In this document: positions 50,884 to 60,145 of the stretch, piece after piece
Layout of the letters: every line of letters starts with the position of its first letter
Position numbering within the stretch: position 1 is the first letter of the stretch
Source of the DNA: Flavihumibacter fluminis
GTDB taxonomy: Bacteria; Bacteroidota; Bacteroidia; Chitinophagales; Chitinophagaceae
Assembly (NCBI RefSeq): GCF_021491375.1
Contig: NZ_JAKEVY010000001.1
Location: 558,001 to 622,000 of the forward strand
Length of the DNA: 64,000 nt
Direction of reading: 5' to 3'
Position numbers and translations under genes: made by a program
Notes under the pieces: generated by a model
Seen by the model: the letters and a program-made list of their open reading frames with translations, nothing else
Database searches by the model: none
What the model was told of the DNA's origin: nothing

Positions 50884-52434
50884 TCATTTCCCACTTCTTT
50901 TGGCTTTTCGCTGGGCCGGCCATTCGCCCTGCTTGCCCGTTCTCGGATTGACCGGAAGTACGGCTTTTTCCCTGGAAGTTTTTTCAGGCTCTTCGCAGGC
51001 CATATACACCAATATAGCAGTCAGGATGGCATTCTTGCGCACATCGTCAAATACAATTTTATCATAAGTATCCCGATTGGTATGCCAGGTATAGGAACCG
51101 TAAGACCAGCTTTTGGAACTCAGTGAAAAACCAGGTGCACCTACTGCTACAAAAGAAGCATAATCCGATCCTCCACCACCGGGAGATCCTGGAAAACGGG
51201 TTTCGATTTCATTACGGATTTCTTCCGGCACTTTAGACAACCACCTGCCCAGATAATCATACGCATGTAAAAATCCTTGTCCCGATATATTCGCTACCCT
51301 TCCCGTTCCATTGTCCTGGTTGAACAATGCCTGCAGATTGGCTACAATCTCGGGATGATCTTCCACAAATGCCCGGGATCCATTCAGTCCCTGCTCCTCA
51401 CTGCCCCAATGCCCTACCAGGATAGTTCTTTTCGGATTGGGATACACTTTTTTAAGAATGCGCATCGCTTCCATCATCACAATGGTGCCGGTTGCATTAT
51501 CAGTGGCACCCGTGCCACCATCCCAGGAATCAAAATGGGCGGAGAGCATTACATATTCATTGGGTTTTTCTGTTCCCTTGATTTCAGCCATGGTGTTGAA
51601 AGTTGGTACAGTTCCCAACTCTTTGGAATCAGCGCGTACATTCAGTACCGTTTTAACGCCGGATTCAGTCAGGCGATAGAGCATGCCATAATCTTCCAGT
51701 GCCACATCAATCGTGGGAATTTTGGTGGTGTTGGCACCAAAGATTTTATTAACGCCGAAACCGGAAGACCAGTTGCTTAAAATAATGCCAGCTGCACCTG
51801 CATTCTCAATAGCCAGCGCCAATGCTTTGGCATTTAATCCGGTTTTACTGATTCGTTGTCTCCACGCAGCTGTTTGCGCTTCTCTTTCTTTTTTCATCTT
51901 TTCAAAGGAATCCGGAGTAGCCCATTCCTGCCAGTTGTAATCAGGGCGACCGGTAGGCTGTTTCATGGAAATCAGCACAAACTTGCCTTTTACATTGGGA
52001 AGCCATTTTTGAAAGGAGATGGAATCGGGTTGATCGGCCAGGATGATGGTTTCGCCTGTTACAGTTTTTCCTTTAGTACTAGGGCTCCAGGCCAGCTGCA
52101 TTCCTTCCAGGGATTTCACTCTTGGTGATACCATGTCGATATGAGTGATGCCTCTCTCCCAGCCTCTCCATTCACCCCAGTTTTCCACTCTGGCATCAAT
52201 GCCCCATTCCTTATACCTGGCAATGGCCCAATCGGCTGCATTTTTCATTTGTGGGGTACCCACCAGTCGCGGTCCGATACCATCCGTCAACTGGTGTGCC
52301 AGTACTTCCAATTGTGATTGTTCAGTAGCTTCCTTTACAATGGCTGCCACTACGAGGGAGTCATTTTTTTGTGCCCATACGGTGGTACTAATCAGAAAAC
52401 AACCCGCTACCAGGGTTTGCTGCAGAAATCTCAT
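50884..52434 (-). CDS. Secreted M28 family peptidase
   Basis: The 516-residue exported zinc aminopeptidase has a signal peptide at about 1-21 (ending VWAQ). A protease-associated-like segment lies in the middle, then the M28 core: AHFDSWDGGTGATDNATG with the first His and bridging Asp, and HWGSEEQGLNGSRAF with the catalytic Glu pair. FNQDNGTGRV gives the next Asp and the late YTWHTNRDT the final His. The C-terminus is basic (KRSGK). It likely digests extracellular or periplasmic peptides. It is divergent from the pirin gene over 83 bases. Confidence 0.92.
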   Translation of the reverse strand: MRFLQQTLVAGCFLISTTVWAQKNDSLVVAAIVKEATEQSQLEVLAHQLTDGIGPRLVGTPQMKNAADWAIARYKEWGIDARVENWGEWRGWERGITHIDMVSPRVKSLEGMQLAWSPSTKGKTVTGETIILADQPDSISFQKWLPNVKGKFVLISMKQPTGRPDYNWQEWATPDSFEKMKKEREAQTAAWRQRISKTGLNAKALALAIENAGAAGIILSNWSSGFGVNKIFGANTTKIPTIDVALEDYGMLYRLTESGVKTVLNVRADSKELGTVPTFNTMAEIKGTEKPNEYVMLSAHFDSWDGGTGATDNATGTIVMMEAMRILKKVYPNPKRTILVGHWGSEEQGLNGSRAFVEDHPEIVANLQALFNQDNGTGRVANISGQGFLHAYDYLGRWLSKVPEEIRNEIETRFPGSPGGGGSDYASFVAVGAPGFSLSSKSWSYGSYTWHTNRDTYDKIVFDDVRKNAILTAILVYMACEEPEKTSREKAVLPVNPRTGKQGEWPAQRKAKRSGK

Positions 52435-52517
52435 GTTCGGTTAAGTGTTATTGTTAAGCCTTCAAGCTACGAAATATCCCGAACCTGCTTACTTTCACCC
52501 TACGAAAACTGGAATAC

Positions 52518-53432
52518 ATGCTGGATATAGTTATCGATTCAAGACAGGCCGCTATCAGCGAACATATCCGCGTAAAGCGTATTCTGCCCTTTCGCCAGCG
52601 CAGAATGGTAGGACCCTTTATTTTCATGGATCATGCCGGTCCGGTTACCTCAGCACCCTCCCCCATTTCCAAAATGGATGTGTTGCCACACCCGCATATC
52701 GGATTGTCTACTGTTAGTTATTTGCTGGGGGGCAAGGTGACCCATCGCGACAGCCTGGGCGTTGAACAGGTCATCGTTCCAGGTGAAGTGAACTGGATGA
52801 CTGCTGGCAGGGGCATTGCCCATTCGGAGCGCTTTGAAGACCCCACCGTATTGCAAAAGGGCCAGCTCGAACTGATCCAGACCTGGGTGGCATTGCCAGA
52901 AAAAGAGGAAGAAGCAGACCCTGCTTTTGAAAATTTCAAACCTGAGCAATTGCCGGTTTTTACAGACACCGGTATCTGGATGCGACTGATCGCGGGAAAT
53001 GCCTACGGATTACGCAATGAGGTGAAAACCTTATCGCCCCTCTTTTACCTGCATGTAGTACTGGAAGCCGGTACCCGTTTTGCCCTGCCACAGGAACACA
53101 GTGAACGGGGTGTTTATATTGTTCGGGGTGCACTGGAAACAGGCGGACAGTTGTATCGCGAGGGCCAACTGCTGGTGTTTACCAAAAAATCAGACCCGGT
53201 AATTTTGGCAAAAGAGAATTGCACCCTTATGGTGTTGGGAGGTGAGCCACTGGGCGATCGGTTTATCTGGTGGAATTTTGTATCCTCCCGTAAAGAACGA
53301 ATTGAACAGGCAAAAGAAGACTGGAAACAGGGGCGGATCATCCTGCCACCAAATGACAACCATGAATATATTCCATTGCCAGAAGACAAATCAAAACCTG
53401 CAGGAGGACCCAATCCGGGACTACTTTCCTGA
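52518..53432 (+). CDS. Pirin family bicupin protein
   Basis: The 304-residue cytoplasmic protein has the pirin signature near the N-terminus (VKRILPF, then VGPFIFMDHAGPV) with metal-site histidines, for example His in PHPHIGLSTVSYL and EVNWMTAGRGIAHSE. A second cupin follows, with the RLIAGNAYG segment at its start and SPLFYLHVVL. Pirins bind iron or act as quercetin-dioxygenase-like enzymes or redox sensors; the role here is unknown. The M61 peptidase gene follows in 16 bases, probably in one transcript. Confidence 0.9.
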   Translation: MLDIVIDSRQAAISEHIRVKRILPFRQRRMVGPFIFMDHAGPVTSAPSPISKMDVLPHPHIGLSTVSYLLGGKVTHRDSLGVEQVIVPGEVNWMTAGRGIAHSERFEDPTVLQKGQLELIQTWVALPEKEEEADPAFENFKPEQLPVFTDTGIWMRLIAGNAYGLRNEVKTLSPLFYLHVVLEAGTRFALPQEHSERGVYIVRGALETGGQLYREGQLLVFTKKSDPVILAKENCTLMVLGGEPLGDRFIWWNFVSSRKERIEQAKEDWKQGRIILPPNDNHEYIPLPEDKSKPAGGPNPGLLS

Positions 53433-53448
53433 TTCAATACTACAACCA

Positions 53449-54960
53449 ATGTTTAGATTTTTTTTATGCAGCTTATTGTTAGTGGTAACACTTACAGCTT
53501 CTGCTCAGAAGGACACCATTCAGATTTATGTTTCAACCCATCTGGCCGACTCCAACACCTTTGAGATAACTATGGATTGGCCACTGAACCCAGCTGCAGT
53601 ACAGGATATCAAACTGCCGGTATGGACTCCGGGTTATTATCAGCTCATGCCCTATTCCAAAGGAATTCAACGGTTATCTATAACCGATAAATCAGGCCGG
53701 CCGTTACAATGGCAAGTTACCGGTGATCATTCCTGGAGAATTGCCACAAAGAGGGAAAAACAAATACGCATCAGGTATCAATATAAAACAGAACGTTCGT
53801 TTGTTGCTACCAGTTATATTGATGATAAAAGAGCGTTTATTCGACCCACCAGTCTTTTTTTCTATGGCGATAACTACCTGGATCTTCCTGTAAAAATCAA
53901 GCTGGAACTGCGCCCTGGCTGGAACCGGGTGGCAACCGGGCTGGATTCGATTGCCCCGGAAACCTATGTTGCCAGTTCCATGGACCAGGTTTATGACAGT
54001 CCCCTGCTTATGGGTAAACTGACTGAGTTGCCATCCTTCTCATTAGAGGGGAAACAACATCGGTTTATTGGTTATGAGATGGGAAGTTTTGATGGAGCCC
54101 TGTTGATGAAGCAGCTAGAAAAAATCATTCTGGCAACAGGCCGGCTAATGGGTGAATACCCTTATAAACATTATACATTTATAGGAATCGGGCCAGGCAA
54201 TGGTGGCATTGAACAACTCAACTCCACGGCCATCAGTTTTACCGGGGATGAATTCAATAAAGGAGGCAAAAGAACCCTGAGTTTTCTGGCGCATGAATAT
54301 TTCCATCATTATAATGTGAAAAGAATACGACCAATTGAGCTGGGACCGTTCGACTATTCAAAAGCCAATCGCACTAATTCACTCTGGGTTAGCGAAGGAC
54401 TGACGGTGTATTATGAAAGTATTCTGCTCTACCGTGCCGGACTTCTGAATCGCCAGGATGTGATCCGGCAATGGCAACAAATGATTGAACGATACGAAAA
54501 CAATCCGGGACGTTTCAACCAAAGCCTCGCAGCCTCGAGCAGGGATACATGGGAGGATGGTCCGTTTGGTAAAAGAGGGGAAACCATCTCCTTTTATGAG
54601 AAAGGGCCGATCATAGGTTTGTTGCTTGATTTGGAAATCCGATCCTCGACTCAGAATAAAAAATCGCTGGATGATCTGATGCGGCATCTGTACTACACCT
54701 ATTACAAAGCTGAAGGCCGGGGATTTACAGAAGCTGAGCTAAAAGCAGCTTGTGAGAAGATTGCGGGTAAAAATCTGGATGAACTCTTTTCCCTTATCTA
54801 TACCACCAAACCAATTGATTACGGCACTTATTTTTCAAAAGCGGGACTGATTTTCCAACTGATTCCCAACCAGGCAAAACCTGAAAACAGGGTACAGTTT
54901 ACAGAAAACCCTAATGCATCTGCTGCCGAAAAACAGATTTTAACTGTCTTCTTTCAGTAA
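53449..54960 (+). CDS. M61 family glycyl aminopeptidase-like protein, lacking the PDZ domain
   Basis: The 503-residue secreted metallopeptidase starts at ATG 53449 with a signal peptide (MFRFFLCSLLLVVTLTASAQ). The N-terminal beta domain is typical of M61 (VWTPGYYQLMPYSKGIQ). The zinc motif is HEYFHHY (near 281-287), and the third ligand Glu is in WVSEGLTVYYE (near 315). M61 proteins normally continue to about 600 residues with a C-terminal PDZ domain. Here the chain ends shortly after the KPIDYGTYFSKAGL region, and no PDZ-like sequence follows in any frame I examined. An upstream in-frame extension overlaps the pirin gene and was rejected. Confidence 0.85.
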   Translation: MFRFFLCSLLLVVTLTASAQKDTIQIYVSTHLADSNTFEITMDWPLNPAAVQDIKLPVWTPGYYQLMPYSKGIQRLSITDKSGRPLQWQVTGDHSWRIATKREKQIRIRYQYKTERSFVATSYIDDKRAFIRPTSLFFYGDNYLDLPVKIKLELRPGWNRVATGLDSIAPETYVASSMDQVYDSPLLMGKLTELPSFSLEGKQHRFIGYEMGSFDGALLMKQLEKIILATGRLMGEYPYKHYTFIGIGPGNGGIEQLNSTAISFTGDEFNKGGKRTLSFLAHEYFHHYNVKRIRPIELGPFDYSKANRTNSLWVSEGLTVYYESILLYRAGLLNRQDVIRQWQQMIERYENNPGRFNQSLAASSRDTWEDGPFGKRGETISFYEKGPIIGLLLDLEIRSSTQNKKSLDDLMRHLYYTYYKAEGRGFTEAELKAACEKIAGKNLDELFSLIYTTKPIDYGTYFSKAGLIFQLIPNQAKPENRVQFTENPNASAAEKQILTVFFQ

Positions 54961-54999
54961 ATTTTCCGAATTCGTAAACCGGAGCGAAGGGGCCCATGG

Positions 55000-55007
55000 T
55001 AACTTTG
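55000..55007 (+). promoter_or_regulatory. -7 promoter box of the ankyrin-flavin operon
   Basis: TAACTTTG is an exact TAnnTTTG match ending 4 bases before the ATG of the ankyrin gene, which suggests a leaderless or nearly leaderless transcript. No clear -33 TTTG. Confidence 0.45.
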
Positions 55008-55011
55008 CGCC

Positions 55012-56391
55012 ATGAAAAAAACCGTTCTGTTCTGCCTTTTGCTGGCTCCCATTTTGGGGCTGGCTCAAAACAATACACTCCTACGGGCCGATTTCTGGAA
55101 AACGAATCCTGATCTTGCTGCTGTAAAAGCCGAAATCGCCAAAGGAAACAAACCTTCAGAAGCCAATGGAGGCAATTTTGATGTGGTGACCATGGCGATT
55201 AATAACAATGCAACTACTGAAATCATTAAATACCTGGTTTCACAGGATGGTAATGGAGTTGGAAAAAAAACACATGATGGCCGGATCTATTTGCATTGGG
55301 CGGCCTCCAGGGGAAACATCGAGGTGGTGAAGTACCTGCTGGAAAAGGGAGCTGATATCAATTTTGGGGATGACCGGGGTACCATTCCCCTGGTTTATGC
55401 ACTGGCAAACGGGCAAACCAATACGGCTGTTTATGAGGTACTCTTTAAAGCGGGCAATAATCCCAAACAAAAATTCCAAAATGGCGCCAGCCTGTTGCTG
55501 CTTGGCATTGCCAATGATAAAGAGCTGGTGCTGTCTGAATACCTGGTAACTAAAGGCCTTTCCTATACTGATACAGATGATTTAGGCAGAACAGCTTTTG
55601 ATTATGCAGCGCGTTCCGGCAACCTGGAACTCCTGAAAAAATTGAAAGCGAAGGGAGTGAAACACAGCAATCAGGCATTGCTCTTTGCAGCACAGGGCGG
55701 TCGCGGTGGAGCAGCCAAACAGGAAGTATATCAATACCTCGTGGAAGAGTTAAAAATTCCAGCAACCGCAGTGGGTGAAAACGACGAAACAATACTGCCC
55801 TACCTGGTACGTCGTCCCAATCAGCAGGAGACCATCCAGTATTTTCTGAATAAAGGAGTAGATATCAACAAAGCAGATAAAAAAGGAGAAACAGCGCTTA
55901 CGCATGCGGTTCAATTCAGTACTGCTGAAATGGTTGGCTGGCTGCTAGATAAAGGGGCTTCGGTTGTGGTTAACAGTAAGGAAGGAAACCTGGGATATTA
56001 CCTGTTGCAGTCGTATCGCAGTCCACGTGCAGGCGAAACACCAATTGATTTCACCAACAAGTTGAACCTGTTGATTGCTAAAGGTGTTAACCTGAATACT
56101 GCTCAACCGGATGGCAATACACTGTATCATCTGGCAGTAGCCAAAAACGACATTCAGCTGTTTCAATTACTGGCTCCCTTAAAAATCGACATCAATGCAA
56201 AAAACAAGGATGGCATGACAGCCCTGCACCGCGCAGCCCTCGTCGCAAAAGATGACCAGTTGTTGAAGTACCTGGTATCTATCGGAGCAAAGAAAGAGCT
56301 GCTCACCGAACTGGATGAAACAGCGTATGACCTGGCGAAAGAAAATGGATTTCTGAAAGAGAAAAAGGTAGGACTCGATTTTTTAAAATAA
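55012..56391 (+). CDS. Secreted ankyrin-repeat protein
   Basis: The 459-residue protein has a signal peptide (about 1-18, ending LAQ) and ten or so ankyrin-type repeats. Clear units are GRIYLHWAASRGNIEVVKYL, LGRTAFDYAARSGNLELLK, GETALTHAVQ and GMTALHRAAL, each with the helix-turn-helix pattern. Ankyrin repeats bind proteins. Exported versions in Bacteroidota are found next to PepSY flavoreductases and ApbE, as here, and may act as a scaffold or haem/flavoprotein chaperone, which is an inference. It starts a four-gene run with gaps of 13, 18 and 9 bases. Confidence 0.88.
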   Translation: MKKTVLFCLLLAPILGLAQNNTLLRADFWKTNPDLAAVKAEIAKGNKPSEANGGNFDVVTMAINNNATTEIIKYLVSQDGNGVGKKTHDGRIYLHWAASRGNIEVVKYLLEKGADINFGDDRGTIPLVYALANGQTNTAVYEVLFKAGNNPKQKFQNGASLLLLGIANDKELVLSEYLVTKGLSYTDTDDLGRTAFDYAARSGNLELLKKLKAKGVKHSNQALLFAAQGGRGGAAKQEVYQYLVEELKIPATAVGENDETILPYLVRRPNQQETIQYFLNKGVDINKADKKGETALTHAVQFSTAEMVGWLLDKGASVVVNSKEGNLGYYLLQSYRSPRAGETPIDFTNKLNLLIAKGVNLNTAQPDGNTLYHLAVAKNDIQLFQLLAPLKIDINAKNKDGMTALHRAALVAKDDQLLKYLVSIGAKKELLTELDETAYDLAKENGFLKEKKVGLDFLK

Positions 56392-56404
56392 GTAATAACG
56401 ATAC

Positions 56405-56884
56405 ATGAGATTATTTATAGTGAGTTTGGTAATGAGTTGCCTGACATGGAGCTCAACCGCCATTGCCCAGCAAACCAAATACAAATGTTTGTTACAAACC
56501 ACCAGTTATACAGGTGAGGAAGCCTATATCGTAGTGTCCCTGATCAACCCGTCGGGTAACTATGATAAGACACTTTACATAATGGGACCGGATAAACAAT
56601 GGTACAACAGTTTTAAGGAGTGGCATAAACAGCAAAGCAAAAAGAAGGAAAACCTGAGTGCAATAACAGGCGCTTCAGTTGCAGGTGGTGACCGGGCAAG
56701 TGCAACCTTTGTATTGGATGAAGGCCTCCTGAATAAAGGATATAAACTTCGATTTGAGAGTTCAGTGGAAGACCAGCAATATCATATGGTTGATGTGGAA
56801 ATACCGATGACTACGGAAGCACTTACCCAAAAAACAGAAGGAAAGGGTTATATCCGGTTTGTCAAATTAAGTAAAGTTCAATAA
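56405..56884 (+). CDS. DUF2271 protein, candidate flavinylated carrier
   Basis: The 159-residue exported protein has a signal peptide at about 1-21 (ending IAQ). A beta-sandwich-like body (YIVVSLINPSGNYDKTLYIMG) contains the core segment SAITGASVAGGDR at 85-97. This resembles the ApbE flavinylation consensus DxxTGA(S/T), with Ser91 as the possible FMN acceptor, but residue 85 is Ser instead of Asp. DUF2271 genes often lie next to PepSY reductases and ApbE. I infer a periplasmic electron carrier that receives FMN from the ApbE encoded two genes later. Confidence 0.75.
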   Translation: MRLFIVSLVMSCLTWSSTAIAQQTKYKCLLQTTSYTGEEAYIVVSLINPSGNYDKTLYIMGPDKQWYNSFKEWHKQQSKKKENLSAITGASVAGGDRASATFVLDEGLLNKGYKLRFESSVEDQQYHMVDVEIPMTTEALTQKTEGKGYIRFVKLSKVQ

Positions 56885-56902
56885 GGGGATTCAATCGTTC
56901 GA

Positions 56903-59098
56903 ATGACAGCTTCCATCTGGCGGACATCGCACCTGGCACTGGCAATTGTTTGCTCACTCTTCCTGCTGGTTGCCGCGGTAACCGGGGTGGTATTGGCGGT
57001 GGATGTCATCCGTGAAAAAAATCAGCCTTACAAAGCAGCAGGGTTTGAACAGATCAGGCTATCAGAATCCCTGCCGGCTTTAAAGGAAAAATATCCGGAA
57101 CTGTTGCAGCTCAGCATAGACGCGCACGGATTTGTAAAAGCGGAAGGCTTTGATACAGCTGGTAATGAAATAAACGGATATGTTCACCCGAAAACTGGTG
57201 AACTACTGGGAGCCCCCCTTGTTCAGTCGGATTTTGTACAATGGAACCTGGCCCTTCACAGATCCCTGTTTTTGCAAGAAACCGGACGGTTTATAGTTGG
57301 TGTTGTTTCCTTTTTGTTGATGCTGATTGTGCTTTCCGGCACACTGCTGATCATTCAGCGACAAAAAGGCATCCGTCATTTTTTTGATCGCATGAGCCGT
57401 GATTTTACTGCTCAGTACTATCATGTGGTTGCAGGCAGGTTGTTATTGATTCCGCTGCTTTTACTCGCAGCAAGTGGCACGTATTTATTCCTGGTCAGAT
57501 TTGAGTTGTTGACCAAAGAAACTTCTCCCGACACAAAAATTGTAGAACTAACGGAAACCACTATACGATCGTTGGCTGAGTTCCCGGTATTCCAGAAAAC
57601 CCGGCTGGCGGATGTCGTAAAAATTGAATTTCCACTGGACAGTGATCCGGAGGAGTATTTTAAAATACAATTAAAGGATCGGGAATTAACGGTTCATCAA
57701 TTTACCGGAGCGGTACTGCAGAAAAAAAAATACCCGTTGGTACAGGTTTGGGAAAGCATCAGTCTTGATCTGCATACCGGGAGAACCAATAGTATCTGGG
57801 CAATCGTGATTGGCATTGCCTCGCTGAATATTCTTTTCTTTATCTATTCGGGCTTCCGGATTACTCTTAGAAGACTGGGCGTTAAAACACAGAATCGCTA
57901 TCAAGCAGAAGATGCCGAATTTATTTTACTGACGGGTTCTGAAAATGGCAGCACGCTTCGGTTTGCACAACAGGTACACCTGCAGCTATTGGCAAATGGG
58001 ATAAAATCCTACCTGGCAGAAATGAATCGTTACCAGGCCTATCCATCCGCCAGGCAATTGCTGGTATTTACTTCTACCTACGGCTTGGGAGATGCGCCCA
58101 ACAGTGCCCGGGTCTTTGAGAAGAAATTATATCAATATCCACAATTACAAGAAGTTGAATTTTCGGTTGTAGGTTTTGGTTCCCGCACCTATAAAGAATT
58201 TTGCGGTTATGCAGTACAGGTAGATGATTGGCTGGAACAGCAGTCATGGGCCAGAAGAAACCTACCCTTGTATAAGGTGAATGATAAATCCACCGAAGAT
58301 TTTGTAAAATGGGTGAAGGCATGGGCTTCGAAAAACAGGATTGCACTGGTGGAGAGCCCGGTAAACTACGGCGGACAACCACCTGGTTTACAACAGTTAC
58401 ATATAATCGAAAAAACAACTGCAACTGAACAGGATCTGAATTTTAGTGTAACCCTGAAAATACCGCGGTCAGCTACTGTACGTTCCGGTGATTTGCTGGC
58501 CATCTATCCGGCAGGTGATGAACGGGAACGTCTTTACTCCATCGCAAGAATTGGCAAAAGGATGCAGTTGGTCGTGAAACTCCATACAAAAGGGCTGGGA
58601 TCTCAATACCTGCACAACCTTAAAGTGGGCGAAAAAATCAAAGCGAGAATTATTCCCAATCCCTCTTTTCATTTGCCAGAAAAAGCTCCGGAAATTGCCT
58701 TGATTGCCAATGGTACCGGCATTGCGCCCTTTCTTGGTATGATTGCGGAAAACAAAGCCGGTCGGCCTTTGCATCTATATGCAGGATTCAGACACCGATA
58801 TTCCTCTGTACAAGACTACAAGGCAATCTGTGATACGGCCATCCAAAAACAACAACTGAAAGCAGCTTCTTTAGCCTTTTCGAGGGAAGAACATCCCGCT
58901 TATGTGATGGATTTAATTCGGCGGGATGCAAGCTTTTTTGCCAGCCTGCTAGCTACCAAGGGAAGCATTCTGATTTGTGGCTCTTTGGCCATGCAGCAGG
59001 ATGTGGAGCAGGTGCTGGATCAGATTTGCCAGGAAAAGAATGGCAAATCGCTCCATTACTACAAGGCATTGGGACAGGTACTGGCAGATTGCTATTAA
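56903..59098 (+). CDS. PepSY membrane protein fused to flavodoxin and NADPH-type reductase domains
   Basis: The 731-residue inner-membrane reductase has transmembrane segments near 10-32, 130-155, 178-200 and 295-318. The N-terminal half is PepSY_TM (WNLALHRSLF near 113-122). The C-terminal half contains a flavodoxin-like domain (about 333-470; LTGSENGSTLRF, then TSTYGLGDAPNSA). An FAD-binding ferredoxin-reductase-type barrel follows (RLYSIAR near 540) and an NAD(P)-binding domain (NGTGIAPFLGM near 602; GSLAMQQDVE). The layout resembles a sulfite-reductase flavoprotein linked to a membrane anchor. It would move electrons from NADPH across the membrane to the flavinylated DUF2271 protein. Confidence 0.9.
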   Translation: MTASIWRTSHLALAIVCSLFLLVAAVTGVVLAVDVIREKNQPYKAAGFEQIRLSESLPALKEKYPELLQLSIDAHGFVKAEGFDTAGNEINGYVHPKTGELLGAPLVQSDFVQWNLALHRSLFLQETGRFIVGVVSFLLMLIVLSGTLLIIQRQKGIRHFFDRMSRDFTAQYYHVVAGRLLLIPLLLLAASGTYLFLVRFELLTKETSPDTKIVELTETTIRSLAEFPVFQKTRLADVVKIEFPLDSDPEEYFKIQLKDRELTVHQFTGAVLQKKKYPLVQVWESISLDLHTGRTNSIWAIVIGIASLNILFFIYSGFRITLRRLGVKTQNRYQAEDAEFILLTGSENGSTLRFAQQVHLQLLANGIKSYLAEMNRYQAYPSARQLLVFTSTYGLGDAPNSARVFEKKLYQYPQLQEVEFSVVGFGSRTYKEFCGYAVQVDDWLEQQSWARRNLPLYKVNDKSTEDFVKWVKAWASKNRIALVESPVNYGGQPPGLQQLHIIEKTTATEQDLNFSVTLKIPRSATVRSGDLLAIYPAGDERERLYSIARIGKRMQLVVKLHTKGLGSQYLHNLKVGEKIKARIIPNPSFHLPEKAPEIALIANGTGIAPFLGMIAENKAGRPLHLYAGFRHRYSSVQDYKAICDTAIQKQQLKAASLAFSREEHPAYVMDLIRRDASFFASLLATKGSILICGSLAMQQDVEQVLDQICQEKNGKSLHYYKALGQVLADCY

Positions 59099-59107
59099 AT
59101 TGAATCG

Positions 59108-60145
59108 ATGAAGAAATTCCTGCTTATTATATGTTTATGTTCCAGCTATCTTTCAACAACGGCACAGGTTGTACGCAAGCGAACGCTCACCTTAATGGGT
59201 AGCCGCTTTGATATTTCAATTGTTGCCGCAGACAGCAGTACGGCGGAAAAATATATCGATAAAGCGATTGCGGAAATTGATCGGATCGAGCAACTCATCT
59301 CTGATTGGATTCCCGGATCACAGGTGTCTGCAATCAACCGGATGGCAGGGATTCAACCGGTTAAAGTGGATCGGGAGCTACTGGAACTCACGCAACGGGC
59401 GCTGCAAATATCCGAATTAACAGATGGCGCTTTTGATATCAGCTTTGCTGCCATGGACCGGATCTGGAAATTCGATGGCAGTATGGAGCAGTTGCCGGAT
59501 TCAGCTACTATTCAACAGGCCATAGCGAATATTGGTTACCGATCTATTCAACTGGATACTGTGAACAGTACCATTTATCTTTCACGTAAGGGAATGAAAA
59601 TCGGTTTCGGAGCTACCGGTAAGGGCTATGCGGCCGATAAGGGGCGGGCACTGATGAAGGAACTGGGTGTTCCGGCAGGAATCATAAATGCTTCGGGAGA
59701 TCTGACAACCTGGGGTAGCCAGCCAGATGGAAAAGCCTGGACCATCGGGGTAACCAATCCTTTCAAACGATCCAAACCGGCAGCCATTTTAAAGATGCAT
59801 AACGGAGCGGTTACTACTTCGGGTGATTATGAAAAATATGTGGAGATTGATGGAAAACGGTATTCCCATATCATCAATCCCAAAACAGGCATGCCGAGTT
59901 ATGGGCTCACCAGTGTAACAGTAATTGGTCCGGATGCAGAAAACTGCAATGGATTCAGTACCGCCATCATGGTATTGGGAAAGAAAAAGGGACTCCGGTT
60001 AATCAACGAACATCCGGTATATGCTTGTCTCCTATTGACAACAAAGGGGAAAAAGCACAAGTCGCGAAATTTCAAAAAAGTATTGAGCACTATTTCTTCA
60101 ATTCCAGGTAGCGAAAGGCAGCATGCCATTCAAGCCCAGCAGTAA
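59108..60145 (+). CDS. apbE: FAD:protein FMN transferase (ApbE)
   Basis: The 345-residue secreted enzyme transfers FMN from FAD to Ser/Thr of target proteins. The signal peptide is about 1-20. ApbE motifs in order: MGSRFDISIV (31-40), SDWIPGSQVSAINR, GAFDISFAAMDRIWKF, GATGKGYAADKG (near 174-185), INASGDLTTWG, and the Mg-binding THR/Ser region TTSGDYEKY...HIINPKTG. It follows the PepSY reductase by 9 bases. The C-terminal 16 codons overlap, in convergent direction, the end of the serine hydrolase gene; a basic tail (KGKKHKSRNFKK) precedes them. Confidence 0.95.
   Translation: MKKFLLIICLCSSYLSTTAQVVRKRTLTLMGSRFDISIVAADSSTAEKYIDKAIAEIDRIEQLISDWIPGSQVSAINRMAGIQPVKVDRELLELTQRALQISELTDGAFDISFAAMDRIWKFDGSMEQLPDSATIQQAIANIGYRSIQLDTVNSTIYLSRKGMKIGFGATGKGYAADKGRALMKELGVPAGIINASGDLTTWGSQPDGKAWTIGVTNPFKRSKPAAILKMHNGAVTTSGDYEKYVEIDGKRYSHIINPKTGMPSYGLTSVTVIGPDAENCNGFSTAIMVLGKKKGLRLINEHPVYACLLLTTKGKKHKSRNFKKVLSTISSIPGSERQHAIQAQQ

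Noticed and set aside
53242-53448. Longer start for the M61 peptidase
   Set aside because: The extension lies within the pirin gene in another frame, and ATG 53449 begins a clean signal peptide.
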